From positions 1 to 34,171 of the forward strand of contig JABIWU010000053.1 of assembly GCA_018701395.1 (NCBI GenBank): a DNA stretch of 34,171 bases, written 5' to 3'. Position 1 is the stretch's first letter. Each line of letters opens with the position of its first letter. Source of the stretch: Phycisphaerae bacterium. Its GTDB lineage: Bacteria > Planctomycetota > Phycisphaerae > Phycisphaerales > SM1A02. Both the position numbers and the translations under genes were made by a program. This document shows positions 15,943-23,309 of this stretch, one piece after another. The notes under the pieces were generated by a model. The model had not been told where the DNA came from. It worked only from the letters and a program-made list of their open reading frames with translations, and did no database searches.

Positions 15943-16521
15943 ATGACAGCTACTATTGACAAACCAAGATTAGAGACCCTCTACTCCGACGAAGTAAAGG
16001 CGAGCATCATCAAGGAATTCAACCTTGCTAATGTTTCACTTGCACCAAAATTGGCGAAAATCACAGTAAATATTGGGATTGGTAGATTTCTTGACAATCA
16101 GAAATTAAAGCCTGAAATTAAAGAAACTGTTATCTCGACTCTAACTCAAATCACTGGCCAAAAACCAATTATGATTTTGGCAAAAAAATCAGTTGCAAAC
16201 TTTAAAGTCCGCGAAGGTGCACCTTCTGCATTTATGGTCACAATGCGTGGCGAAAAAATGTGGTATTTCCTAGATCGTTTGATTTCACTTGCGATCCCAC
16301 GGATTAAAGACTTTAGAGGGTTAAAGGACACCTCATTTGACCAAGCGGGTAATTACTCTTTTGGTGTAACTGAGCAAGCAGTTTGGCCAGAAATTAACAT
16401 GGCAGAAGTCCACTTTACACACGGAATGAACATAAACCTCGTATTTGAAAATTCAACACCAGAATTGAGCAAAGCTGTTTTGACTCAACTTGGTATGCCG
16501 TTTGTGCGGGATGAGGAATAA
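15943..16521 (+). CDS. rplE: 50S ribosomal protein L5
   Basis: 192 aa (usual 179-187) with a slightly longer N terminus. Conserved blocks: ITVNIGIGRF, QITGQKPIMILAKKSVANFKVREG (a 5S rRNA-binding stretch, here in part), RGLKDTSFDQAGNYSFGV and the closing beta strands. It binds 5S rRNA with L18. Starts 3 nt after rplX. Confidence 0.98.
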   Translation: MTATIDKPRLETLYSDEVKASIIKEFNLANVSLAPKLAKITVNIGIGRFLDNQKLKPEIKETVISTLTQITGQKPIMILAKKSVANFKVREGAPSAFMVTMRGEKMWYFLDRLISLAIPRIKDFRGLKDTSFDQAGNYSFGVTEQAVWPEINMAEVHFTHGMNINLVFENSTPELSKAVLTQLGMPFVRDEE

Positions 16522-16530
16522 GGAAAGAAC

Positions 16531-16716
16531 ATGGCAAGTAAACGCGTATTTGAACAAATGAAACGAGAACCTAAGTTCTCTACCCGCAAGAAAAACAGAT
16601 GCCAAATCACAGGTCGTGGTCGTGGTGTCTATCGCAAATTCGGCATTAGCCGAATCATGCTTCGCCAATTGGCTTTGGAAGGCAAGATCCCCGGAATGCG
16701 TAAGGCAAGTTGGTAA
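16531..16716 (+). CDS. rpsN: 30S ribosomal protein S14, short form lacking zinc ligands
   Basis: 61 aa, the length and N terminus ([21 protein letters not shown]) of the short zinc-type S14. However, of the four Cys ligands (C..C ... C..C) only the first remains: CQIT replaces CxxC, and ISRIM replaces the second pair. The C-terminal half ([17 protein letters not shown]) instead matches the zinc-free form as in E. coli, which is about 101 aa long. So this is a compact, probably zinc-independent S14. It stands in its normal place between rplE and rpsH, with AAGGAAAG as ribosome-binding site. Confidence 0.93.
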   Translation: MASKRVFEQMKREPKFSTRKKNRCQITGRGRGVYRKFGISRIMLRQLALEGKIPGMRKASW

Positions 16717-16774
16717 ATAGAGAAGTTTCACATCGCTCTACTAACGTAGTTGCCATGTATTTGGAGTATTAGAA

Positions 16775-17173
16775 ATGTCACAACAAGACCTAACATCAGA
16801 CATGCTTACACGCATTCGAAATGCAGTGCGAAATCACGCGCCGGATGTCTCATGTCTAAACAATAAACTTAACAGAGGTATTGCCCAAGTCCTTAAAGAT
16901 GAAGGTTATATTGAAAGTTTCGATGTCATTGATGATGGCCGTCAAGGCCGACTCGACGTTCATCTACGGTATGGTGAACGTGGAGAACAAGTGATTAACA
17001 CAATCAAGCGAGAGTCAAAACCTGGCTGTCGAGTGTATCGAAGTGTAGACGATCTTCCAACACCACTTGGTGGGCTTGGAATCGCAATCGTTTCAACTAG
17101 TAGTGGAATTATGAGCGACCGTCGCTGCCGACAAGAAAAAGTTGGTGGTGAGGTTGTAGCAACCGTCGCGTAA
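16775..17173 (+). CDS. rpsH: 30S ribosomal protein S8
   Basis: 132 aa, usual 130-133. TSDMLTRIRNAVRNH start, GYIESFDVIDD, and the C-terminal GGLGIAIVSTSSGIMSDRRCRQEKVGGEV block, whose STSSGIM loop is the 16S rRNA contact. In E. coli S8 also represses the spc genes through rplE mRNA; whether that holds here is unknown. TTGGAG at 16761-16766 is the ribosome-binding site. Confidence 0.98.
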   Translation: MSQQDLTSDMLTRIRNAVRNHAPDVSCLNNKLNRGIAQVLKDEGYIESFDVIDDGRQGRLDVHLRYGERGEQVINTIKRESKPGCRVYRSVDDLPTPLGGLGIAIVSTSSGIMSDRRCRQEKVGGEVVATVA

Positions 17174-17192
17174 GGCGCGAAGAGGACGAACT

Positions 17193-17753
17193 ATGTCACG
17201 TATCGGAAAACAATCCATCACAATTCCTTCAGGCGTTGAAGTAAAACTAAACGCTAATGATCGATCAATCAATGTAAAAGGGCCTAAAGGCAATTTGTCA
17301 TTTGGTTGGCGTTCAGAAGTGAGTGTGAAACATAACGATGAAGATAAGCAAATCTGCTGTGCAATCGCAGATGGCACGGAAGAAACTAGAGTTGCACGCG
17401 CGTTGTGGGGAACCACTCGAAGTTGTATCAACAATATGGTTGAAGGTGTTTCAAAAGGATTCACCAAGAAGTTGAAAATCGTCGGTGTTGGTTGGAATGC
17501 AAAAGCGCAAGGGCAAACAATTGTTCTTAGTATTGGCTTCTGCCACACAGTGGATATTGTTGCGCCAGATGGTGTTACTTTTGAAATTGAAAAAGGCACT
17601 GCAGTTACAATTACAGGCGCGGATAAACAAGCAGTCGGCCAGTTCGCTGCGGTTATTCGTTCTAAGCGTGAGCCAGAGCCATACAACGGCAAAGGCATCA
17701 TGTACCACGACGAAATTATTATCCGTAAAGCAGGGAAAGCATTTGGCGTTTAA
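17193..17753 (+). CDS. rplF: 50S ribosomal protein L6
   Basis: 186 aa, two similar alpha/beta halves. SRIGKQSITIPSGVEV start, VKGPKGNLS, GVSKGFTKKLKIVGVGWNAK, and the C-terminal signature PEPYNGKGIMY slightly shortened before IIRKAGKAFG. L6 contacts the sarcin-ricin loop near the factor site. GAAGAGGA at 17179-17186 is the ribosome-binding site. Confidence 0.98.
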   Translation: MSRIGKQSITIPSGVEVKLNANDRSINVKGPKGNLSFGWRSEVSVKHNDEDKQICCAIADGTEETRVARALWGTTRSCINNMVEGVSKGFTKKLKIVGVGWNAKAQGQTIVLSIGFCHTVDIVAPDGVTFEIEKGTAVTITGADKQAVGQFAAVIRSKREPEPYNGKGIMYHDEIIIRKAGKAFGV

Positions 17754-17772
17754 GTAGCCAAAGGAGATTAAC

Positions 17773-18135
17773 ATGAACCGCATTACAGCAAGAATTAAAC
17801 GATACACACGGCGCAAACGAAGCGTTCGGAAGAACATCTTCGGCGTGCCGACTAAACCCAGACTATCACTTACCCGTACTGGCAAGAACATGTACGCGCA
17901 ACTAATTGATGACACATCTGGACGCACACTTTGCTCAGCTTCTACTATTGAAAAAGATGGAAAAATGGAAGTTGGCAGTAATTGTGATGCAGCAAAAACA
18001 ATCGGCGTTCGCCTTGCAGAAAAAGCGAAATCAGTAGGCATCGAATCGGTTGCGTTTGACCGTAACGGTTACAAATTTCACGGTCGAGTAAAAGCACTCG
18101 CTGAAGGTGCTCGAGAAGGCGGACTTAAGTTCTGA
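17773..18135 (+). CDS. rplR: 50S ribosomal protein L18
   Basis: 120 aa. Basic N-terminal tail RIKRYTRRKRSVRKNIFG, PRLSLTRTGKNMYAQLIDD, then AKTIGVRLAEKAKSVGI and the end FDRNGYKFHGRVKALAEGAREGGL, all typical. Binds 5S rRNA with L5. AAGGAG at 17760-17765 precedes the start. Confidence 0.98.
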   Translation: MNRITARIKRYTRRKRSVRKNIFGVPTKPRLSLTRTGKNMYAQLIDDTSGRTLCSASTIEKDGKMEVGSNCDAAKTIGVRLAEKAKSVGIESVAFDRNGYKFHGRVKALAEGAREGGLKF

Positions 18136-18151
18136 GGAACGGACAAGATCT

Positions 18152-18751
18152 ATGGACAAGAATAAGAACAAGAATAAGAAATACGAAGAAGATAAAAGTG
18201 GCATCGACTCAAATACAGTTGGTGTTTACAGAACTGCAGCTACCGTAAAAGGTGGACGTCGGTTTAGTTTCTCCGCAATGATTGTGTGTGGTGACCGTAA
18301 GGGTCGCGTTGGACTTGGTTATGGAAAAGCAAACCAAGTTCCAAATGCAATTGAAAAAGCGCAAAAGAAAGCTAAACGAGAAATGCGTGAGTTCCCACTA
18401 ACAGGAACAACAATTCCGCACGAAGTTACAGGCCGTTTTGGTGCTTGTAGTGTTCGGCTTGTTCCAGCATCACCTGGTACAGGCGTTATTGCAGGCGCAG
18501 CTGTTCGTGCAGTACTTGACCTTCTTGGAGTACAAGATTGTCTTTCAAAAGCATACGGTTCAACAAATAATAAAAATCTTACGAAGGCAGTCATCGATGG
18601 TCTTCGACAACTTCGTTCACGAGAGACAGTCGAACGACTTCGTAAAGTAACTATTGATAAAACACACACAGAAACATCCCACGAAAAAACACCAGTTGCA
18701 GTGGATGTGTCTAGAAATGAAGAAAACATTAGCGAGGAAGTGACTGCATAA
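18152..18751 (+). CDS. rpsE: 30S ribosomal protein S5
   Basis: 199 aa. The dsRBD-like domain has RTAATVKGGRRFSFSAMIVCGD (given in part), GYGKANQVPNAIEKA and the GTGVIAGAAVRAVLDLLGV block near residue 115-135; the C terminus is extended and acidic. S5 is a proofreading and mRNA-unwinding protein. The ATG at 18152 is chosen; the frame runs on upstream through the end of rplR but without family similarity. No rpmD (L30) gene follows, although this is its usual place. Confidence 0.98.
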   Translation: MDKNKNKNKKYEEDKSGIDSNTVGVYRTAATVKGGRRFSFSAMIVCGDRKGRVGLGYGKANQVPNAIEKAQKKAKREMREFPLTGTTIPHEVTGRFGACSVRLVPASPGTGVIAGAAVRAVLDLLGVQDCLSKAYGSTNNKNLTKAVIDGLRQLRSRETVERLRKVTIDKTHTETSHEKTPVAVDVSRNEENISEEVTA

Positions 18752-18781
18752 GTCCTTCCTTAATTTGGAGATTAACCACCA

Positions 18782-19315
18782 ATGATGATTCATGACATTA
18801 CAGAGCAAGTAGGCAAGTACAAAGTTCGCAAACGAATTGGTCGAGGCCACGGTAGTGGTTCGGGCAAGACAAGTGGTCGTGGCCATAAAGGCGCGAAGTC
18901 ACGCTCTGGCTACTCAAGACGCCCAGCATTTGAGGGTGGACAAATGCAATACTTCAGGCGCATTCCTAAGCGTGGTTTTACAAACGCAGACTTCAAAACT
19001 GTTTATCACATTGTGAACCTAGCTTCACTTGAAGCACGCTTTAAAAAAGGCGCGACAGTTGATGCAGCCGCATTAGTAGAAGCGGGTTTAATTCGAAACT
19101 TCAAGAACCCTGTAAAAATTCTAGGCCAAGGCGATCTTACAATCGCATTGAATATTGCAGCGGATAAGTTTTCTACATCAGCATTGAAGAAAATCGAAGC
19201 CGCGGGCGGTAGCGCCACCGTAATTGAAAAGAAAAAATGGGTTCGTGATCGTTCAGTTATGCCAAAGAAAAAGGCAGCAGCACAAGCCGAAGCGGACAAG
19301 GGTTCAGACGAATAA
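18782..19315 (+). CDS. rplO: 50S ribosomal protein L15
   Basis: 177 aa, longer than the usual 144-150 by an Ala/Lys/Glu-rich tail (KKKAAAQAEADKGSDE). Core: KRIGRGHGSGSGKTSGRGHKG, then FEGGQMQYFRRIPKRGF, and the C-terminal globular part. Two Met codons stand at the start; ATG at 18782 or 18785 are equally possible. TTGGAG at 18765-18770 is the ribosome-binding site. Confidence 0.97.
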   Translation: MMIHDITEQVGKYKVRKRIGRGHGSGSGKTSGRGHKGAKSRSGYSRRPAFEGGQMQYFRRIPKRGFTNADFKTVYHIVNLASLEARFKKGATVDAAALVEAGLIRNFKNPVKILGQGDLTIALNIAADKFSTSALKKIEAAGGSATVIEKKKWVRDRSVMPKKKAAAQAEADKGSDE

Positions 19316-19327
19316 GGTTTTTACTGT

Positions 19328-20749
19328 ATGTTTCAAGCAATCATAAACATCTTTAAGATTTCTGAACTTCGCAATCGCGTATTCTTTACGTTTGCGATGA
19401 TTGCGATCTATCGCATTGGTTTTTGGATTCCACTTGCAGGCGTAAACCAACAACAAATGGTCGAAGCGGCCGCAAAAGCAACTGAAGACTCAAGTGGATG
19501 GGGCAAGTTCCTCGATTACGCGTCGATTTTCTCTGGTGGTTCTTTCTCTCAATCAACAATATTTGGTTTAGGCATTATGCCTTACATTACTGCGTCAATT
19601 ATCTTCCAATTATTGCAATCGGTCATGCCGAAATTGCAAGAGTTGAAAAAAGAAGGCGCATCTGGGCAAGCGAAAATTACAGAGTGGACACGTTACGCAA
19701 CGGTTGCAATGTGTTTTATTCAAGCAATGATGTGGCTCAAATTTATTGCTGCGCAGGGATTGATTCGACCAGAATTTTTAAACCCTGGTGGCTTGCTAAT
19801 TTTCTACATTGCGGGCGTGACAGTGCTTACTGCTGGTAGCGTCTTTTTGATGTGGCTTGGTGAGCAAATTGACAAATATGGCATTGGTAACGGTGTTTCC
19901 CTCATTCTGACCGCGGGAATTGTGGCACGTATGCCTCAAGCACTTGAATGGGTATGGGATAACTTTAGCACTTCGCAACAATCAACAAGCGGGCAGGTGG
20001 GCATTTTAGGCGTTGGCTTCTTGGTAGGTGCGTTTATCTTTGTTGTAGCGGGCGCAATCCTAATTACCGTTGCGCAGCGTCGGATTCCAATTCAACAAGC
20101 AAAACACACGCGCGGGCGTAAAACCTATGGGGGTGGTCGCCATTACTTGCCACTCCGTGTAAATCACGCAGGCGTTATGCCAATCATTTTTGCAAGTTCA
20201 CTTTTGATATTCCCCTCAGCATTCTTTGGGTACCTCCAATCGGCAGCTTCTGCTTCGCCGGATCCATCAAGCTGGTGGGTTGCAACGACAACGTTTATGA
20301 ATGCAAACTTTCAAATGGGTGAATACCCATATATAGTTTTAGAGATTATATTGATTTACTTTTTCAGTTATTTCTGGACAACAATTGTGTTTAGTCCAGA
20401 AGACATGGCAAGGCAATTGCGCGATAACGGCAGTTTCATACCTGGATTGCGACCTGGCCCACGAACCGCCGAATATTTAGAAACAGTTGTTGAACGCATC
20501 ACATATGTGGGTGCAGGATTCTTGGCAGTCATTGCAGTTATCCCCTCAATCGTTTCAAAAGAAATGCAAATCCCATTTTTCGTTTCAAGTTTCTTGGGAG
20601 GAACGGGTTTGTTAATTGTTGTGAGTGTTGGTCTTGACTTGATTCAACGAATCGAAGCAAACCTACTCATGCGTAATTACAAAGGATTTCATGATGCGCC
20701 AGTACGCAGTCGTTCTGGTGGATCCTCAAGGAGGCCCAGCAGTGCATAA
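19328..20749 (+). CDS. secY: Preprotein translocase subunit SecY
   Basis: 473 aa (E. coli 443), the pore of the Sec translocon. About ten transmembrane helices can be traced, beginning [42 protein letters not shown] (in part) is the plug/helix 2 region, and the cytosolic loop [17 protein letters not shown] and [23 protein letters not shown] are conserved. The loop after helix 7 is somewhat longer than usual. It follows rplO after 12 nt. adk and map, which often come next, are absent. Confidence 0.98.
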   Translation: MFQAIINIFKISELRNRVFFTFAMIAIYRIGFWIPLAGVNQQQMVEAAAKATEDSSGWGKFLDYASIFSGGSFSQSTIFGLGIMPYITASIIFQLLQSVMPKLQELKKEGASGQAKITEWTRYATVAMCFIQAMMWLKFIAAQGLIRPEFLNPGGLLIFYIAGVTVLTAGSVFLMWLGEQIDKYGIGNGVSLILTAGIVARMPQALEWVWDNFSTSQQSTSGQVGILGVGFLVGAFIFVVAGAILITVAQRRIPIQQAKHTRGRKTYGGGRHYLPLRVNHAGVMPIIFASSLLIFPSAFFGYLQSAASASPDPSSWWVATTTFMNANFQMGEYPYIVLEIILIYFFSYFWTTIVFSPEDMARQLRDNGSFIPGLRPGPRTAEYLETVVERITYVGAGFLAVIAVIPSIVSKEMQIPFFVSSFLGGTGLLIVVSVGLDLIQRIEANLLMRNYKGFHDAPVRSRSGGSSRRPSSA

Positions 20750-20760
20750 GTGGTACATAT

Positions 20761-20976
20761 ATGGTTAAAGAAGAAAAAATATCTCTAGACGCTGAAGTAG
20801 TAGAAGCTTTACCTGATGCAAGGTTCAAAGTAAAACTAGAAAATGGACACGAGATACTAGCGTACATCAGCGGCAAAATGCGACGATTCTATATCCGGAT
20901 TTTGCCCGGTGACAAAGTAACAGTAGAGATTAGCCAGTACGACATGACTAAGGGAAGAATTACATACAGACACTAA
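20761..20976 (+). CDS. infA: Translation initiation factor IF-1
   Basis: 71 aa, the usual size: an OB-fold with [31 protein letters not shown] (two overlapping short blocks), [16 protein letters not shown] and GRITYRH at the end. IF-1 blocks the A site during initiation. The start is 11 nt after secY; no strong ribosome-binding site is seen, suggesting coupling to secY. Confidence 0.98.
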   Translation: MVKEEKISLDAEVVEALPDARFKVKLENGHEILAYISGKMRRFYIRILPGDKVTVEISQYDMTKGRITYRH

Positions 20977-21004
20977 TTCCTTCATAAATGAAGAGGAAAG
21001 AACT

Positions 21005-21121
21005 ATGAAAGTAAAAAGCAGTATTAAACGAAGAACTAAAGATTGCCAAATCGTCATACGAAAAGGCAAACGTTACGTTATCAACAAGAAGAACCCACGA
21101 TTGAAAGCTCGACAGGGCTAA
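21005..21121 (+). CDS. rpmJ: 50S ribosomal protein L36, zinc-ligand-free form
   Basis: 38 aa, starting [17 protein letters not shown] and ending NPRLKARQG; length and plan are those of L36. Of the four zinc ligands of the standard protein (Cys11, Cys14, Cys27, His33) only Cys14 remains; the others are Thr, Asn and Leu. The [13 protein letters not shown] and NPR segments resemble the zinc-independent paralogue YkgO of E. coli. GAGGAAAG at 20991-20998 is the ribosome-binding site. Position between infA and rpsM is the normal one for rpmJ. Confidence 0.93.
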   Translation: MKVKSSIKRRTKDCQIVIRKGKRYVINKKNPRLKARQG

Positions 21122-21162
21122 CCAGAAAAATCCCGGATAGCCCCCGAGATTGGAGAACAAAT

Positions 21163-21540
21163 ATGCCACGTATTGCAGGTGTAGACATCCCAGAAAACAA
21201 AAAGGTGCGATATTCGCTCCGATATATCTATGGTATTGGTCCAAAGATTGCGGACGATATTTTAGAAGAGTCTAAAATCGATCCTGATACAAAAGCTCGT
21301 GATCTAACAGATGACGAAGTTGGTCGAATTGCTGCTTACCTAGATTCAAACTTGATTGTCGAAGGTACTCTTCGTCGTCAAGTGCAACAAAACATTCAGC
21401 GACTGCGTGACATTCGGTCTTACCGAGGCGAACGTCACCGCAAGGGCTTGCCAACTCGAGGTCAACGAACTCGATGTAATGCGCGGACTCGTAAAGGTCG
21501 TAAGAAAACTGTTGCAGGTAAAAAGGGCGTTAAAGGTTAA
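21163..21540 (+). CDS. rpsM: 30S ribosomal protein S13
   Basis: 125 aa. [19 protein letters not shown] start, [14 protein letters not shown] helix-hairpin motif, and the basic C terminus [16 protein letters not shown]-like block (here [21 protein letters not shown]) that reaches the P-site tRNA. The ATG at 21163 with TGGAGAA (21151-21157) is used; an in-frame ATG-less extension into rpmJ has no similarity to the family. Confidence 0.98.
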   Translation: MPRIAGVDIPENKKVRYSLRYIYGIGPKIADDILEESKIDPDTKARDLTDDEVGRIAAYLDSNLIVEGTLRRQVQQNIQRLRDIRSYRGERHRKGLPTRGQRTRCNARTRKGRKKTVAGKKGVKG

Positions 21541-21543
21541 GAC

Positions 21544-21610
21544 GGCAATGTTGCACGTTGCAACATTGCTCGCAAGGTTCCTCTGGATTGCATCCAGAGA
21601 TTTAGGAATC
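21544..21610 (+). promoter_or_regulatory. Tandem hairpins between rpsM and rpsK
   Basis: Hairpin A: GCAATGTTGCA (21545-21555) and TGCAACATTGC (21559-21569), 11 perfect pairs with a CGT loop. Hairpin B: CTCTGGAT (21581-21588) and ATCCAGAG (21592-21599), 8 perfect pairs with a TGC loop, extended below by GGTTC (21576-21580) with GAATC (21606-21610). No T run follows either, so they are not terminators; translational control or RNA processing is more likely. Confidence 0.55.
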
Positions 21611-21636
21611 GCATGAGCGAAAAAGGATAGAGAATT

Positions 21637-22008
21637 ATGGCTAAGAAAAAATTACGTAAAAATATTGGCAAGGCAATTGTCCATGTCAAAGCAACATTCA
21701 ACAACACGATTGTCACTATGACCGACTTGAGTGGCGAGACCCTTTGTTGGGACTCCGCTGGCACCGTCGGTTTTAAAGGCGCTCGTAAAGCGACACCATT
21801 TGCTGCAGCACGAGCTGCAGAAAAAGTAGCAGTAAAAGGTCGCCGTATGGGTGTAACGGAAGTTGAAATTCGAGTTAAAGGTCCAGGTAGTGGTCGCGAC
21901 TCAGCGATTACAGCACTTGAGCAAAATGGTTTGCGAATTACTGCAGTAGAAGACCATACAGGTGTGCCACATAACGGTTGTCGTCCTAAAAAACAACGCC
22001 GTGTTTAA
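21637..22008 (+). CDS. rpsK: 30S ribosomal protein S11
   Basis: 123 aa (usual about 129). [20 protein letters not shown], the [19 protein letters not shown] block and [13 protein letters not shown] at the end are family hallmarks; the usual TPIPHNG reads TGVPHNG. S11 lines the mRNA exit channel at the platform. AAAGGAT at 21622-21628 is the ribosome-binding site. Between it and rpoA there is no rpsD, only a structured 114-nt spacer. Confidence 0.98.
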   Translation: MAKKKLRKNIGKAIVHVKATFNNTIVTMTDLSGETLCWDSAGTVGFKGARKATPFAAARAAEKVAVKGRRMGVTEVEIRVKGPGSGRDSAITALEQNGLRITAVEDHTGVPHNGCRPKKQRRV

Positions 22009-22026
22009 GTAAGTATTTTGTCGCCC

Positions 22027-22114
22027 CTTAGAGATGGGCGTGATGGGTTTTGACAGCCATCGCGATCCGATTCTAAGTAAGCGTTTATTGGCTAGAAGCC
22101 ACTGTCAAAAGAGG
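22027..22114 (+). promoter_or_regulatory. Predicted pseudoknot leader of rpoA
   Basis: An extended hairpin pairs CTTAGA (22027-22032) with TCTAAG (22072-22077), GGG (22036-22038) with TCC (22066-22068, one G-T), and CGTGATGG (22039-22046) with CCATCGCG (22057-22064, one G-T). Its 10-nt loop contains TTTTGACAG (22048-22056), which is perfectly complementary to CTGTCAAAA (22102-22110). A small hairpin TGGCT-AGA-AGCCA (22089-22101) fills the gap just before that strand. The rpoA Shine-Dalgarno GAGG (22111-22114) follows at once, so the pseudoknot could hide or position the ribosome site. Confidence 0.6.
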
Positions 22115-22122
22115 ATAGAACA

Positions 22123-23274
22123 ATGATGCACGTACGATGGCGAGGATTAGAACTCCCCGCAAGTGTAATTTTAGAAGAACGGTCAGCAACGGACACATTT
22201 GGCCGATTTATAGTTGAGCCATTTGAAAGCGGTTTTGGTACGACGATTGGCAACTCTCTCCGTCGAATTTTGCTCAGCACAATTGAGGGCTCAGCAATTA
22301 CATCCATTCGCGTTAAAGGTGCTGAACATGAATTCTGCACAATTGAAGGTGTCAAGCAAGACATGGTTGACATGGTGTTGAATGTAAAAGGTTTAGTAGT
22401 TGACGTAGATTCCGATGAACCCAAAGTTCTTCGTTTGTCAGCATCTGGCCCTGGCGAAGTTACAGCTGATTTAATTGAAGCAGATTCATCTGTAACAGTT
22501 TATAACCCAGATCATGTAATCGCAACTTTAACAGATAAAATTGATTTTGAAATGGAACTTACAATTGAACGCGGTCGTGGTTATGTGCCTGCTGCGGAAC
22601 AATATGCAACTAAAGACGAACAGGTCATTGGCGATCTTCCAATTGATGCTTCATTTAGTCCAGTTCAACGTGTTCGTTACCGAGTTGAAAACACTCGAGT
22701 TGGCCAACAAACAAACTTTGACCGTTTAATTCTTGACATTTGGACTGATGGCACAATCAGTCCAGAAATGTGCCTAGTTGAATCAGCAAAGATTCTTCGT
22801 AAGCACCTTAACGCTTTCGTTCAGTTTGATTCACTTGGAACAAAAGTTGTAAGCGTTGAAGCCGCCGCTGCTGCCGCAGTTGATGAAGAATTAATTCGAA
22901 AGCTCAACATGCCAATTCTTGACTTAGACCTTACTGTTCGGTCCTCGAACTGTTTGGAACTAGCATCAATTGATCGAGTAGCACAATTGGTTTCCTTGAA
23001 TGATCGCGAACTACTTCGCTTACGAAGTTTCGGACGCACATCTTTACGAGAAATCAAACGAAAACTCGATGACCTTAACTTGACTCTTGGAATGCAATTG
23101 CCTCCAGGCGTTGACGGAACAGTTGAACTTCCACCAATGGAAGAAGGCGACGATTTCTGTGACGATTCAGATGCAGATTTAGACTGCTGTGATGACGAAA
23201 TGTGCAGTGAAGAAGTAGTAAATAATGATAACCCAGGAGACGAAGTCATCGGCTCCGCAGAGGGTAATGAGTAA
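22123..23274 (+). CDS. rpoA: DNA-directed RNA polymerase alpha subunit
   Basis: 383 aa (E. coli 329). The N-terminal dimerisation domain shows EPFESGFGTTIGNSLRRILL at 32-51 and ERGRGYVPA at 149-157. The C-terminal DNA/activator-binding domain spans about 268-324, with VRSSNCLELASI keeping the Arg and Asn that contact the UP element, and GRTSLREIKRKL. A tail from about 330 to 383 is new: highly acidic with four Cys (DDFCDD, LDCCDDEMCSEE). Two ATGs (22123, 22126) are possible starts; GAGG at 22111-22114 serves both. The upstream spacer is strongly structured. Confidence 0.98.
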   Translation: MMHVRWRGLELPASVILEERSATDTFGRFIVEPFESGFGTTIGNSLRRILLSTIEGSAITSIRVKGAEHEFCTIEGVKQDMVDMVLNVKGLVVDVDSDEPKVLRLSASGPGEVTADLIEADSSVTVYNPDHVIATLTDKIDFEMELTIERGRGYVPAAEQYATKDEQVIGDLPIDASFSPVQRVRYRVENTRVGQQTNFDRLILDIWTDGTISPEMCLVESAKILRKHLNAFVQFDSLGTKVVSVEAAAAAAVDEELIRKLNMPILDLDLTVRSSNCLELASIDRVAQLVSLNDRELLRLRSFGRTSLREIKRKLDDLNLTLGMQLPPGVDGTVELPPMEEGDDFCDDSDADLDCCDDEMCSEEVVNNDNPGDEVIGSAEGNE

Positions 23275-23275
23275 C

Positions 23276-23295
23276 CAAAGCGTTGTAGCGCTTTG
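23276..23295 (+). promoter_or_regulatory. Hairpin between rpoA and rplQ
   Basis: CAAAGCG (23276-23282) and CGCTTTG (23289-23295) form seven perfect pairs around a TTGTAG loop, one base after the rpoA stop codon. The rplQ ribosome-binding site CAAGGAG (23296-23302) follows immediately. There is no T run. Confidence 0.4.
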
Positions 23296-23309
23296 CAAGG
23301 AGTACGACC

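Noticed and set aside
17093-18041. Two minus-strand open frames of about 200 codons across rpsH, rplF and rplR
   Set aside because: They lie opposite well-conserved ribosomal genes and their translations resemble nothing; codon bias of the sense genes explains them.
21122-21162. Possible tiny gene or regulatory fold between rpmJ and rpsM
   Set aside because: Only 41 nt with a short CGG/CCG inverted match; nothing beyond the rpsM ribosome-binding site can be supported.
21541-21600. The rpsM-rpsK hairpins as transcription terminators
   Set aside because: No T tract follows either stem, and the operon clearly continues into rpsK, rpoA and rplQ.
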